A program made the translations under genes and the position numbers. Below are positions 27,397 through 36,848 of a stretch of DNA of 64,000 nt, piece by piece (the stretch's first letter is position 1; every line of letters starts with the position of its first letter). This DNA comes from Pseudoduganella namucuonensis (GTDB lineage: Bacteria > Pseudomonadota > Gammaproteobacteria > Burkholderiales > Burkholderiaceae_D). The notes under the pieces were generated by a model, which was not told the origin of the DNA, made no database searches, and worked only from the letters and a program-made list of their open reading frames with translations. The stretch is from contig NZ_FPBO01000035.1 in NCBI RefSeq assembly GCF_900116645.1, positions 33,537 through 97,536 on the forward strand. The letters run 5' to 3'.

Positions 27397-28935
27397 TCAA
27401 ATGGCCCGGTTGCGCTTCTCGCGCTTCACTTCCAGGGTGTTGACGACGTTCCCGTGGGGATCGACCGTTTCCAGGTGCACATCGAAGCCCCACAGCCGCG
27501 CGACGTGCTTGAGCACCTCGTTGGCCTGCTGGTTCAGCGGGCGCCGGTTGAACTGGGTGTGGCGCAGGGTCAGCGCGCGGTCGTCGCGCGTGTTGACCGA
27601 CCAGACCTGGATGTTCGGCTCCCGGTTGCCCAGGTTGTACTGCTCGGCCAGCTGCTGGCGCACGTAGCGGTAGCCCAGGTCGTCGTGGATGGCGGACACG
27701 GCCAGCTTCTCGTTCTTGTCGTCGTCCAGCACGGCGAAGAAGTGGAACTCGCGGATCAGCCGCGGCGACAGGTACTGCGCGATGAAGCTCTCGTCCTTGA
27801 AATTGCGCATGGCGAAGTCCAAGGTCTTGCGCCAGTCGCTGCCGGCGATGTCGGGGAACCATTCGCGGTCCTCCTTGGTCGGGTTCTCGCAGATGCGGCG
27901 GATGTCCGTCATCATCGCGAAGCCCAGCGCGTACGGGTTGATGCCGTTGTAATAGGGGCTGTGCACCGGCGGCTGGTAGACCACGTTGGTATGGCTCTTG
28001 AGGAACTCCATCATGAAGCCCTCGGCCACCACGCCCTCGTCGTACAGCTGGTTCAGGATGGTGTAGTGCCAGAACGTGGCCCAGCCCTCGTTCATCACCT
28101 GGGTCTGGCGCTGCGGGTAGAAGTACTGGCTGATCTTGCGCACGATGCGCACCATCTCGCGCTGCCACGGCTCCAGCAGCGGCGCGTATTTCTCGATGAA
28201 GTACAGCAGGTTCTCCTCCGGCTCGGGCGGGAAGCGCGGCATCGGCTTGTTGACCTCCTCCTCCTCGCGCCGCGGCACGGTGCGCCACAGGTCGTTGATC
28301 TGCGACTGCAGGTATTCCTCGCGCTCCTTCTGCTTGAGCTGCTCCTGGTACAGCGACAGCTTGGCCGGGCGCTTGTAGCGGTCCACGCCGTAGTTCTGGA
28401 TCGCGTGGCAGGAGTCCAGCAGCATCTCGACCGCGTCGATGCCGTGGCGCTGCTCGCACTCGGCGATGTAGTTCTTGGCGAACACCATGTAGTCGACGAT
28501 GGCCTCGGCGTCGGTCCAGGTGCGGAACAGGTAGTTGCCCTTGAAGAAGGAGTTGTGGCCGTAGGCCGCGTGCGCGATCACCAGCGCCTGCATGGTCAGG
28601 CTGTTCTCCTCCATCAGGTAGGCGATGCAGGGGTTGGAGTTGATGACGATCTCGTACGCCAGGCCCATCTGGCCGCGCTTGTAGCCCTTCTCGGTCGACA
28701 GGAAGTGCTTGCCGAACGACCAGTGGTTGTACGAGACCGGCATGCCGACCGAGGTGTAGGCGTCCATCATCTGCTCGGCGGTGATGATCTCCAGCTGGTT
28801 CGGGTAGGTGTCCAGCCCGAAGCTCTGCGCGACGCGCTTGATCTCCTCGTGCGCCTGTTCGATCAGCTCGAACGTCCATTCCGACTGCTCCGGCAGCGCG
28901 CGCGGATGGGGAATACGTTTGGTCATCTGGTTCAT
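27397..28935 (-). CDS. SpoVR-family protein (YcgB-like)
   Basis: Member of the SpoVR family; molecular function is not established. The 512-residue protein matches E. coli YcgB-type members along its length, including SYNHWSFGKHFL near 67-78, the YEIVINSNPCIAYLMEENS segment near 93-111, HAAYGHNSFFKGNY near 121-134, and MNEGWATFWHYT near 281-292. It is the third gene of a prkA-yeaH-spoVR group on the minus strand, an association known from proteobacteria and linked to starvation/stationary-phase response. Confidence 0.95.
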   Translation of the reverse strand: MNQMTKRIPHPRALPEQSEWTFELIEQAHEEIKRVAQSFGLDTYPNQLEIITAEQMMDAYTSVGMPVSYNHWSFGKHFLSTEKGYKRGQMGLAYEIVINSNPCIAYLMEENSLTMQALVIAHAAYGHNSFFKGNYLFRTWTDAEAIVDYMVFAKNYIAECEQRHGIDAVEMLLDSCHAIQNYGVDRYKRPAKLSLYQEQLKQKEREEYLQSQINDLWRTVPRREEEEVNKPMPRFPPEPEENLLYFIEKYAPLLEPWQREMVRIVRKISQYFYPQRQTQVMNEGWATFWHYTILNQLYDEGVVAEGFMMEFLKSHTNVVYQPPVHSPYYNGINPYALGFAMMTDIRRICENPTKEDREWFPDIAGSDWRKTLDFAMRNFKDESFIAQYLSPRLIREFHFFAVLDDDKNEKLAVSAIHDDLGYRYVRQQLAEQYNLGNREPNIQVWSVNTRDDRALTLRHTQFNRRPLNQQANEVLKHVARLWGFDVHLETVDPHGNVVNTLEVKREKRNRAI

Positions 28936-28956
28936 AGCGGCACTCGGTTGTCGCCC

Positions 28957-30225
28957 TTACTTGGGCTGCTTCTTGAACAGTTCGCGGAACACCGGATAGA
29001 TGTCGGCGGGCGTGACGATCTTCTGCATCGCGAAGTGCGGGTGGAAGTCCGGCACGGTCGCGTACTGCTCCCACAGGTTCTGCGGCGGCCCGTCGGTGAT
29101 CTCGACATAGGTGTAGTACTGCACCTTGGGCATGATGGTGTTCACCAGCAGCTGCTTGCACAGCATGGAGTCGTTGTCCCAGTTGTCGCCGTCCGAGGCC
29201 TGGGCCACGTAGCTGTTCCAGGAGCCGGCGCCGTAGCGCTCGTCGATGATCTTGTTGAGCAGGTGCAGCGCCGACGACACCACCGTGCCGCCCGACTCGC
29301 GCGAGTGGAAGAATTCGTTCTCGTCCACCTCGGCCGCGGCCGTGTGGTGGCGGATGAAGACCACTTCGATCTTGTCGTACACGCGCTTGAGGAACAGGTA
29401 CAGCAGGATGAAGAAGCGCTTGGCGGTGTCCTTGCGGCTCTCGTCCATGGAACCGGACACGTCCATGATGCAGAACATCACGGCCTGCGTCATCGGCTTG
29501 GGCACCTTGACGCGGTTGCTGTAGCGCAGGTCGAACGGGTCGATGTAGGGGATGGCCAGGATGCGGGTGTGCAGGTGGTGGATCAGCTTCTTCAGTTCCA
29601 CCACGTACGGGTCCTCCATCGGCGCGCCGGCCTCCAGCAGCGCCTGCAGTTCGGCCTCGGCCTCGAGCAGCTTCTTGCGCGACGGGCCGCCGACGGCGAT
29701 GCGCCGGCCCAGCGCGCCGCGCAGCGAGCGCAGCACGTGGATGTTGGACGGCGTGCCGGACACGGTGTAGCCGGCGCGCATGTTCTTGAATTCGGTGGTG
29801 GCCGCCAGCTGGGTCTTGACCAGGTTGGGCAGTTCCAGGTCCTCGAAGAAATAGTTCATGAATTCTTCGCGCGACAGTTCGAAGATGAAATCGTCCTCGG
29901 AGGTCTGGTCGCTGTTGCCGGCCTTGCCGCGGCCGGAGCCGCCGCCGCCCTTGGGACGGTTGATCAGGTCGCCCTTCTGGTATTCCTGGTTGCCGGGATT
30001 GATCACTTCCCACACGCCGCCATGGGCGTGGCCGAACGAGGGCTCGTTCACGTCCTTGACGGGAATCGAGACTTTTTCGCCATTTTCAACGTCCGTGATG
30101 GAGCGGCCCTTGATGGCGCGCCCGACCGCATCCTTGATCTGGCTCTTGTAGCGGCGCAAGAAGCGTTCGCGGTTGACCGCGGACTTGTTCTTGCCTTGCA
30201 AACGACGGTCTATGAGGTAAGTCAA
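28957..30225 (-). CDS. YeaH/YhbH-family protein (DUF444), non-ATG start
   Basis: Partner of the PrkA kinase; E. coli YeaH family. The 422-residue protein has a von Willebrand A-type domain with the MIDAS motif DVSGS at 255-259 and the conserved EVVFIRHHTAAAEVDENEFF. There is no in-frame ATG at the right place: the family's N-terminus (TYLIDRRLQGKNKSAVNRERF) is preceded by GGAGG and then ATT-TTG, so TTG at 30225 (or ATT at 30228) is the likely start, four bases from the ribosome binding site. It lies between prkA and spoVR, 82 bases after prkA. Confidence 0.9.
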   Translation of the reverse strand: MTYLIDRRLQGKNKSAVNRERFLRRYKSQIKDAVGRAIKGRSITDVENGEKVSIPVKDVNEPSFGHAHGGVWEVINPGNQEYQKGDLINRPKGGGGSGRGKAGNSDQTSEDDFIFELSREEFMNYFFEDLELPNLVKTQLAATTEFKNMRAGYTVSGTPSNIHVLRSLRGALGRRIAVGGPSRKKLLEAEAELQALLEAGAPMEDPYVVELKKLIHHLHTRILAIPYIDPFDLRYSNRVKVPKPMTQAVMFCIMDVSGSMDESRKDTAKRFFILLYLFLKRVYDKIEVVFIRHHTAAAEVDENEFFHSRESGGTVVSSALHLLNKIIDERYGAGSWNSYVAQASDGDNWDNDSMLCKQLLVNTIMPKVQYYTYVEITDGPPQNLWEQYATVPDFHPHFAMQKIVTPADIYPVFRELFKKQPK

Positions 30226-30307
30226 AATGCCTCCTGCAGCTGCTTGGGTTCCGGCGCCGGGCAGGGCGGCTGTTAGGCCGTCCCTGACCCATATTAGCAC
30301 CGCCGGC

Positions 30308-32230
30308 TTAGGACGACTTCCTCACGCGCAGGTACCACTCGCACAGCAAGCGCACCTGTTTGGCGGTGTAGCCTTTTTCCACCATGCGCGCGACGAAGTC
30401 GGCGTGCTTGTTGGCGTCCTCGGCGCTGGCCTTGGCGTTGAACGAGATCACCGGCAGCAGCTCCTCGGTGTTGGAGAACATTTTCTTCTCGATCACCGTG
30501 CGGAACTTCTCGTAGCTGGTCCAGGCCGGGTTCTTGCCGCCGTTGTTGGCGCGCGCGCGCAGGCCGAAGTTGACGATCTCGTTGCGGAAGTCCTTCGGAT
30601 TCGAGATGCCGGCCGGCTTCTCGATCTTCTCGAGCTCGTTGTTCAGCGATTCGCGGTCGAAGCTCTCGCCGGTGTCCGGGTCGCGGTATTCCTGGTCCTG
30701 GATCCAGAAGTCGGCGAAGGTCACGTAGCGGTCGAAGATGTTCTGGCCGTACTCGGAATAGCTTTCCAGGTAGGCGGTCTGGATCTCCTTGCCGATGAAC
30801 TCGACGTAGCGCTGCGCCAGGTGCTCCTTGATGTAGGAGAAGTACTTCTGCTCGGTCTCCGGCGGGAACTGCTCGCGCTCGACCTGCTGCTCGAGGACAT
30901 AGAGAAGGTGGACCGGATTGGCCGCCACCTCGGTGGTGTCGAAGTTGAACACCTTGGACAGGATCTTGAACGCGAAGCGCGTCGACAGCCCGTTCATGCC
31001 CTCGTCCACGCCGGCGTAGTCGACGTATTCGTGGATGGACTTGGCCTTGGGATCGGTGTCCTTCAGGTTGTCGCCGTCGTACACCAGCATCTTGCTGAAG
31101 ATGGACGAGTTCTCCGGGTCCTTCAGGCGCGACAGGATGGCGAACTGGGCCATCATGCGCAGCGTGCCGGGCGCGCACGGCGCCTTCTCCAGCGAGGAGT
31201 TGGCCAGCAGCTTGTCGTAGATCTTGATCTCGTCCGTCACGCGCAGGCAGTACGGCACCTTGACGATGTAGATCCGGTCCAGGAAGGCCTCGTTGTTGCG
31301 GTTGTTCTTGAACGCCTTCCACTCCGACTCGTTCGAGTGCGCCAGGATGATGCCGTCGAAGGGGATCGCGCCGAAGCCCTCGGTGCCCTTGTAGTTGCCC
31401 TCCTGGGTCGCGGTCAGCAGCGGGTGCAGCACCTTGATCGGGGCCTTGAACATCTCGACGAATTCCATCAGGCCCTGGTTGGCCAGGCACAGGCCGCCGG
31501 AGTAGCTGTAGGCGTCCGGATCGTCCTGCGCGTAGTCCTCGAGCTTGCGGATGTCGACCTTGCCGACCAGGGACGAGATGTCCTGGTTGTTCTCGTCGCC
31601 CGGCTCGGTTTTCGAGATCGCGATCTGCTTCAGGATCGACGGATAGCGCTTGACCACGCGGAACTGGTTGATGTCGCCGTTGAACTCGTGCAGGCGCTTG
31701 ACGGCCCACGGGCTGGGGATGTTGCGCAGGTAGCGCCGCGGGATGCCGTAGTCCTCTTCCAGGATGGTGCCGTCCTCGAGCTCGTTGAACAGGCCCAGCG
31801 GGGACTCGTTCACGGGCGAACCCTTCAGGCAGTAGAAGGGCACCTGCTCCATCAGCGACTTGAGTTTCTCGGCGATCGACGACTTGCCGCCGCCCACCGG
31901 ACCGAGCAGGTAAAGGATCTGCTTGCGTTCCTCCAGGCCCTGCGCCGCGTGGCGGAAGAAGGAGACCACTTGCTCGATCACTTCCTCGGTGCCGTAGAAC
32001 TCGCGGAAGGCCGGGTAGATCTTGATGACCTTGTTGGCGAAGATGCGGGACAGGCGCGTGTCGTTGCGCGTGTCGACCAGCGTGGGTTCGCCGATGGCCG
32101 CCAGCATCCGCTCCGGGGCGGTGGCGTAGGTCAGCCTGTCCTTCTTGCAAAGCGCCAGGTATTCGGACATGGACATCTCCTCTTCCCTGGTGCGTTCGTA
32201 CCGTGCTGCGTAGTTGTCAAAAATGGTCAT
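30308..32230 (-). CDS. prkA: PrkA-family serine protein kinase (YeaG-like)
   Basis: Serine kinase/AAA-type protein of the stationary-phase YeaG family. The 640-residue protein carries a P-loop LLGPVGGGKSS at 108-118 and the long conserved block EPGDENNQDISSLVGKVDIR, and the C-terminal EKGYTAKQVRLLCEWYLRVR is nearly identical to E. coli YeaG. The ATG at 32230 matches the E. coli start (MTIFDNY versus MNIFDHY); a frame 11 codons longer has no support. It heads the prkA-yeaH-spoVR operon. Confidence 0.97.
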   Translation of the reverse strand: MTIFDNYAARYERTREEEMSMSEYLALCKKDRLTYATAPERMLAAIGEPTLVDTRNDTRLSRIFANKVIKIYPAFREFYGTEEVIEQVVSFFRHAAQGLEERKQILYLLGPVGGGKSSIAEKLKSLMEQVPFYCLKGSPVNESPLGLFNELEDGTILEEDYGIPRRYLRNIPSPWAVKRLHEFNGDINQFRVVKRYPSILKQIAISKTEPGDENNQDISSLVGKVDIRKLEDYAQDDPDAYSYSGGLCLANQGLMEFVEMFKAPIKVLHPLLTATQEGNYKGTEGFGAIPFDGIILAHSNESEWKAFKNNRNNEAFLDRIYIVKVPYCLRVTDEIKIYDKLLANSSLEKAPCAPGTLRMMAQFAILSRLKDPENSSIFSKMLVYDGDNLKDTDPKAKSIHEYVDYAGVDEGMNGLSTRFAFKILSKVFNFDTTEVAANPVHLLYVLEQQVEREQFPPETEQKYFSYIKEHLAQRYVEFIGKEIQTAYLESYSEYGQNIFDRYVTFADFWIQDQEYRDPDTGESFDRESLNNELEKIEKPAGISNPKDFRNEIVNFGLRARANNGGKNPAWTSYEKFRTVIEKKMFSNTEELLPVISFNAKASAEDANKHADFVARMVEKGYTAKQVRLLCEWYLRVRKSS

Positions 32231-32751
32231 TTGGATGTCCTTTAATGTAAACCTGCTAGTCACTACGGTCGGCAGTCGGATCGGCTGCTGGCCTGTTCTT
32301 TAGTGTGTGCAAACTCCTCTTAGGATTGTTCTTATTTTCCGTCGACAGCTGCCGGTGACGGCGCGGATTGCCCGCGCCTCGGAGCTGGATTGTTGGGCCG
32401 TGCGGTGGACTTTTGCCGGCATATTTGTGTGCTCTTCGTAACGCATCTTACGTTGATGAAATTAATTATTGCTCTACTGGTTCAGGAAGTCAAAACATAT
32501 GTCGCAATATCGTTAATAGGTTTGCGCAAGTCCTTGATCCGGCAGGGAAAATGTCGAAATGTAAATGGTAAAAACCAGCTATTTCCGCGACGTTTTTCTT
32601 GAGCTTCGACATCACATTATCATGGCTGTGGCAATAGTGCCGACACGCATGGAAGTCGTGCGCGGGCCCCCGCCGCGAATTGCTGCGACCGCACTTGCGC
32701 TAAGATGGCGGCATCCCGCCACACCAAGTCACACAGAGAGGAATACCGGAT
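32231..32751. other. divergent intergenic region between prkA and the deaminase gene
   Basis: About 520 bases, with an AT-rich part near 32440-32620. It must hold the promoters of prkA (leftward) and the deaminase gene (rightward). I looked for sigma-54 (GG-N10-GC) sites on the prkA side and found none that were convincing. The short open frames here have no protein-like features. Confidence 0.6.
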
Positions 32752-33762
32752 ATGAACGAACAATTGCGCCAGGCCGTGACGGCCATGCCGAAGGCCGAAC
32801 TCCACATCCACATCGAGGGCTCGCTGGAACCCGAACTGATCTTCGCGCTGGCCGAACGCAACGGCGTGCGGCTGGCCTATCCGTCGGTGGACGCGCTGCG
32901 CCAGGCCTACGCCTTCAAGGACCTGCAATCCTTCCTCGACATCTACTACGCCGGCGCCAGCGTGCTGCTGCAAGAGCAGGACTTCTACGACATGACCGCC
33001 GCCTTTCTCGAGCGCTGCGAGCGGGACAACGTGCGCCACGCCGAGATCTTTTTCGACCCGCAGACGCACACCGCGCGCGGCGTGGCGATGGAGACGGTGG
33101 TGAGCGGCATCCACCGCGCCTGCCAGGACAGCCCGGTCAGCGCCACGCTGATCATGTGCTTCCTGCGCCACCTGTCCGAAGAGGACGCGCTGGCGACCCT
33201 GGATGCTGCGCTGCCACATCGCGACAAGCTCATCGGCGTGGGCCTGGATTCGTCCGAGGTCGGCCACCCGCCCGAGAAGTTCGCGCGCGTGTTCGCGCGC
33301 TGTCGCGACCTGGGCCTGCACCTGGTGGCGCACGCGGGCGAGGAGGGGCCGCCGGCCTACATCGCCTCCGCGCTGGACGTGCTGAAGGTCGAGCGCCTGG
33401 ACCACGGCGTGCGCATCCTCGAGGACGCCGCGCTGACCGCGCGCGTGGCGCGCGAAGGCATCGCGCTGACGGTGTGCCCGCTGTCCAACACCAAGCTGCG
33501 CGTGTTCGACCAGATGCGCGACCACAACCTGGTCCAACTGCTGGACGCCGGCCTGCTGGCGACCGTCAATTCGGACGACCCGGCCTACTTCGGCGGCTAC
33601 ATGAACGACAACTTCATCGCCGTGTTCGAATCGCTGCCGCTGACCCTGGCGCACGCCAAGACGCTGGCCCGCAACAGCTTCGCCGCGTCCTTCCTGCCGG
33701 CCGAGCAAAAGCGCCGCTTCCTGGACGAGGTCGACGCCTATTTCGCCGCCTTGCCCGCCTGA
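32752..33762 (+). CDS. adenine/adenosine deaminase family protein
   Basis: Zinc-dependent purine deaminase. The 336-residue protein keeps the active site: H18 and H20 in ELHIHIEG, H194 and E197 in HAGEEG, H218 in LDHGV, and D275-D276 in NSDDPAYFGG. Segments such as FFDPQTHTARGV and VGLDSSEVGHPPEKF place it in the group to which Pseudomonas PA0148 belongs, which was shown to act on adenine rather than adenosine; adenine deaminase is therefore the better guess. GAGAGGA precedes the ATG. Confidence 0.9.
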   Translation: MNEQLRQAVTAMPKAELHIHIEGSLEPELIFALAERNGVRLAYPSVDALRQAYAFKDLQSFLDIYYAGASVLLQEQDFYDMTAAFLERCERDNVRHAEIFFDPQTHTARGVAMETVVSGIHRACQDSPVSATLIMCFLRHLSEEDALATLDAALPHRDKLIGVGLDSSEVGHPPEKFARVFARCRDLGLHLVAHAGEEGPPAYIASALDVLKVERLDHGVRILEDAALTARVAREGIALTVCPLSNTKLRVFDQMRDHNLVQLLDAGLLATVNSDDPAYFGGYMNDNFIAVFESLPLTLAHAKTLARNSFAASFLPAEQKRRFLDEVDAYFAALPA

Positions 33763-33832
33763 GTTCGTTAAGCCAGGCTTAAAAAACTTCCGTCACACTG
33801 GCCGGTCGGCGGCATTTACCGCTGACGCCGCT

Positions 33833-33849
33833 TTGGGGTCAGACCCCAA
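33833..33849. repeat. GGGGTCAGACCCC palindrome
   Basis: Arms TTGGGGTC and GACCCCAA around a single A, in the spacer between the deaminase and the ABC permease gene. Same family as the palindromes at 22813, 39703 and 39758. Confidence 0.75.
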
Positions 33850-33908
33850 GGCGTTGTTGACGCCGCTTAGCGCGGCCGCGCCGGATCATGGGAAGGACGG
33901 GAGTGCCG

Positions 33909-36443
33909 ATGTTTGTTCAAGCTTTACGCATGACGCTGCGCGACTGGCGCGCCGGACAGCTGCGCTTCCTGATGGTGGCGCTGGTGGTGGCCGTGGCCGC
34001 GCTGTCCGCGTCCGGCTTCTTCATCGACCGCCTGCGCGCCGCGCTGGACCGCGACGCGCACCAACTGCTGGGCTCGGACCTGGTGGTGCAGGCCGACCAG
34101 CCCATCCCCGACGCCTGGCGCGACGAGGCCCGGCGCCGCGGCTTGAACATCGCGCAGACCGTGGTGTTCCCCAGCATGGCCCAGGCCGGCGAGGGCGAGG
34201 CCTCGCAGTCTCAACTGGCCTCCATCAAGGCCGTGTCCGACCTCTACCCGCTGCGCGGCAAGCTGCGCGTCACCACCAATCCCGAACAAGCCAACGACGG
34301 CTACGGCAGCCCCGCGTCCGACACGCCCGCGCCCGGCACGGTGTGGGTCGACGCCGGCCTGCTGCCCGCGCTCAAGGTCGGCGTGGGCGACGAGATCCGC
34401 CTGGGCGAGCGCGCCTTCAAGATCACCCGGCTGATCGCCGCCGAGCCCGATCGCGGCGCCTCCTTCATGAACTTCGCGCCGCGCGTGATGCTGCAACTGC
34501 CGGACTTGGCCGCGACGGGCCTGGTGCAGCCCGGCGCCCGCGTCACCTACCGCCTGCTGCTGGCCACGCCATCACAGCAGCGCGCCGACGACGTGAAGGC
34601 CTACGAGGACTGGCTGCGCGCCAGGATCGCGGCCGACAACACCAAGGGCGTGCGCATCGAGTCGCTGGAGGCGGGACGCCCCGAAATGCGCGCCACCCTG
34701 GACCGCGCGGACCGCTTCCTGTCCCTGGTGGGCCTGCTGTCGGCGATGCTGGCCGCCGTCGCGGTGGCCATGGCCGCGCGCCGCTTCATGACGCGCCACC
34801 TGGACGCCTGCGCCATGCTGCGCTGCCTGGGCCTGACGCAGAACCAAGTCACGGCCATGTATCTGATCGAGTTCCTGCTGGTGGGCCTGGCCGGCAGCGC
34901 GATCGGCGTCGCGCTCGGCTTCGCCAGCCACTTCGCGCTGCTCGAGGCCTTGGGCAAGCTGGTGGCCAGCGACCTGCCGCCGGCCACCATCATGCCCGCC
35001 GTGCAAGGCGTCGCGACCGGCATGCTGTTGCTGGCCGGCTTCGCGCTGCCGCCCATCCTGCAGCTGCGCAACGTGCCGCACAACCGCGTGATCCGCCGCG
35101 AGGCCGCGCCGCCGCGGCCGATGGCACTGGCCACCTACGGCCTGGGCCTGGCCAGCTTCTTCGCGCTGCTGCTGTGGCAGGCGCGCGATATCAAGCTGGC
35201 CTCGCTGACGGGACTGGGCTTCCTGGGCGCGTTCGCCCTGTTCGCGCTGGCCGGCTGGCTGGGGCTGGCGGCGCTCAAGTCCGCGCGCGGCGCCTTCCGC
35301 CACCAGTCCTGGCGCTTCGCCGTCAATTCGCTGCAGCGCCGCCCCGGCGCCACCGTGGTGCAGGTGGTGTCGCTGGCGCTGGGGCTGATGGCCCTGCTGC
35401 TGCTGACCGTGGTGCGGGGCGACCTGATGACCGCGTGGCGCAACGCCACGCCGGCGGACGCGCCCAACCGTTTCATCATCAACATCCAGCCCGAACAGAA
35501 GGACGAGATCGCCGCGCGGCTGGCGCGCGCGGGGGTGACGAACGTGCCGCTGTACCCGATGATACGGGGCCGCCTGGTGGCCGTGAACGGCAACACCATC
35601 ACCAAGGACACTTACACCGAGGACCGCGCGCGCGGCCTGGCGGACCGCGAGTTCAACCTGTCCACGATGACGGCCGTGCCGGCCCAGAACAAGATCGTGG
35701 CGGGCCAGTGGTATGGCGACGCGGCCGGCGCGCCGGCCGAGGCGTCGGTGGAGGAGGGCATCGCCAAGACGCTGGGCCTGAAGCTGGGCGACAAGATGCG
35801 TTTCGACATCGCCGGCTCGCCGGTGGAGGCGACCGTGACCAGCCTGCGCAAGCTGGAATGGGGCTCGATGCGGGTCAACTTCTTCGTCATCATCAACCCG
35901 AAGGCGATGGCCGACACGCCGCAGACCTGGATCACCGCCTTCCACCTGCCCCGGCAGCACGCCGCGCTCGGCAACGAGTTGACGCGCGATTATCCCAACC
36001 TCACCGTGGTGGACGTGGGCAGCGTGATCCGCCAGGTGCAGGCGGTGCTGGACCAGGTGATCGTGGCGGTCGAGTTCCTGTTCGCGTTCACGCTGATCTC
36101 GGGCGTGCTGGTGCTGTACGCCGCGCTGATGGGTTCGCAGGACGAGCGCACCCGCGAGGCCGGCCTGCTGCGCGCGCTGGGCGCCACGCGCAAGCAGCTG
36201 TCGCGGGCGCAGATGATCGAGTTCATGCTGGTCGGTTCGCTGGCCGGGCTGCTGGCGGCCAGCGGCGCGGCGGCCATGGGCTGGGGGCTGGCGACCTACC
36301 AGTTCAAGTTCGAATGGGCCTTCAATCCGGGCGTGTGGCTGGCCGGGCTGGTGGTGGGCGCGCTGTGCGCGATCGCGGGCGGCTGGCTGGGCCTGCGCAA
36401 CGTGCTGCGCCAGCCGCCGCTGCAGACTTTGCGTGAAGCCTAG
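33909..36443 (+). CDS. ABC transporter permease, FtsX/YbbP-like
   Basis: Large inner-membrane permease of the MacB/FtsX class, similar to E. coli YbbP. The 844-residue protein has an N-terminal helix (about 19-39), a long periplasmic domain, a first group of helices near 265-420, and a second group after 455 with a further FtsX domain near 715-835 (GVLVLYAALMGSQDERTREAGLLRALGATRKQLSRAQ contains the typical coupling segment). ATG at 33909 has GGGAG just upstream. No ATP-binding partner (YbbA type) is adjacent, so it must be encoded elsewhere. Confidence 0.9.
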   Translation: MFVQALRMTLRDWRAGQLRFLMVALVVAVAALSASGFFIDRLRAALDRDAHQLLGSDLVVQADQPIPDAWRDEARRRGLNIAQTVVFPSMAQAGEGEASQSQLASIKAVSDLYPLRGKLRVTTNPEQANDGYGSPASDTPAPGTVWVDAGLLPALKVGVGDEIRLGERAFKITRLIAAEPDRGASFMNFAPRVMLQLPDLAATGLVQPGARVTYRLLLATPSQQRADDVKAYEDWLRARIAADNTKGVRIESLEAGRPEMRATLDRADRFLSLVGLLSAMLAAVAVAMAARRFMTRHLDACAMLRCLGLTQNQVTAMYLIEFLLVGLAGSAIGVALGFASHFALLEALGKLVASDLPPATIMPAVQGVATGMLLLAGFALPPILQLRNVPHNRVIRREAAPPRPMALATYGLGLASFFALLLWQARDIKLASLTGLGFLGAFALFALAGWLGLAALKSARGAFRHQSWRFAVNSLQRRPGATVVQVVSLALGLMALLLLTVVRGDLMTAWRNATPADAPNRFIINIQPEQKDEIAARLARAGVTNVPLYPMIRGRLVAVNGNTITKDTYTEDRARGLADREFNLSTMTAVPAQNKIVAGQWYGDAAGAPAEASVEEGIAKTLGLKLGDKMRFDIAGSPVEATVTSLRKLEWGSMRVNFFVIINPKAMADTPQTWITAFHLPRQHAALGNELTRDYPNLTVVDVGSVIRQVQAVLDQVIVAVEFLFAFTLISGVLVLYAALMGSQDERTREAGLLRALGATRKQLSRAQMIEFMLVGSLAGLLAASGAAAMGWGLATYQFKFEWAFNPGVWLAGLVVGALCAIAGGWLGLRNVLRQPPLQTLREA

Positions 36444-36461
36444 GTGCGCTATCATGACGGC

Positions 36462-36848
36462 ATGACTGAACAAACCCTATACGAAACCATCGGCGGCGAA
36501 ACCAAGCTGCGCGAAATGGTGGACCGCTTCTACGACCTGATGGAACTCGAGCCCGAGTTCGCCGTCATCCGCGCCCTGCATCCGCCCACCACCGACGGCT
36601 CGCGCGACAAGCTGTTCTGGTTCCTGTCCGGCTGGATGGGCGGCCCGGACATGTTCATCGAGCGCTTCGGCCACCCGCGCCTGCGCGCTCGCCACCTGCC
36701 TTTCCCCATCGGCAGCACCGAACGCGACCAATGGCTGCGCGCCATGGCCTGGGCCATGGAGGACGTGGGCATCGCCGAGCCCTTGCGCGTGCGGCTGATG
36801 GAATCCTTCTATCAAACGGCCGACTGGATGCGCAACAGGCCGCATTGA
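36462..36848 (+). CDS. group II truncated haemoglobin
   Basis: Small haem protein binding oxygen or NO. The 128-residue protein has the TLYETIGGETKLREMVDRFYDLM start typical of group II truncated globins, and the haem-facing region PDMFIERFGHPRLRARHLPF with the proximal histidine in HPRLRARH, followed by the conserved tryptophan WLRAMAWAMED. The ATG at 36462 is the better start; GTG at 36444 would add six residues. Its stop overlaps the rmuC start (TGATG). Confidence 0.92.
   Translation: MTEQTLYETIGGETKLREMVDRFYDLMELEPEFAVIRALHPPTTDGSRDKLFWFLSGWMGGPDMFIERFGHPRLRARHLPFPIGSTERDQWLRAMAWAMEDVGIAEPLRVRLMESFYQTADWMRNRPH

Noticed and set aside
32231..32751. sigma-54 promoter for prkA and small open frames at 32368-32602
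   Set aside because: No GG-N10-GC site with proper spacing was found on the prkA side, and the short frames have no protein-like features or ribosome binding sites.
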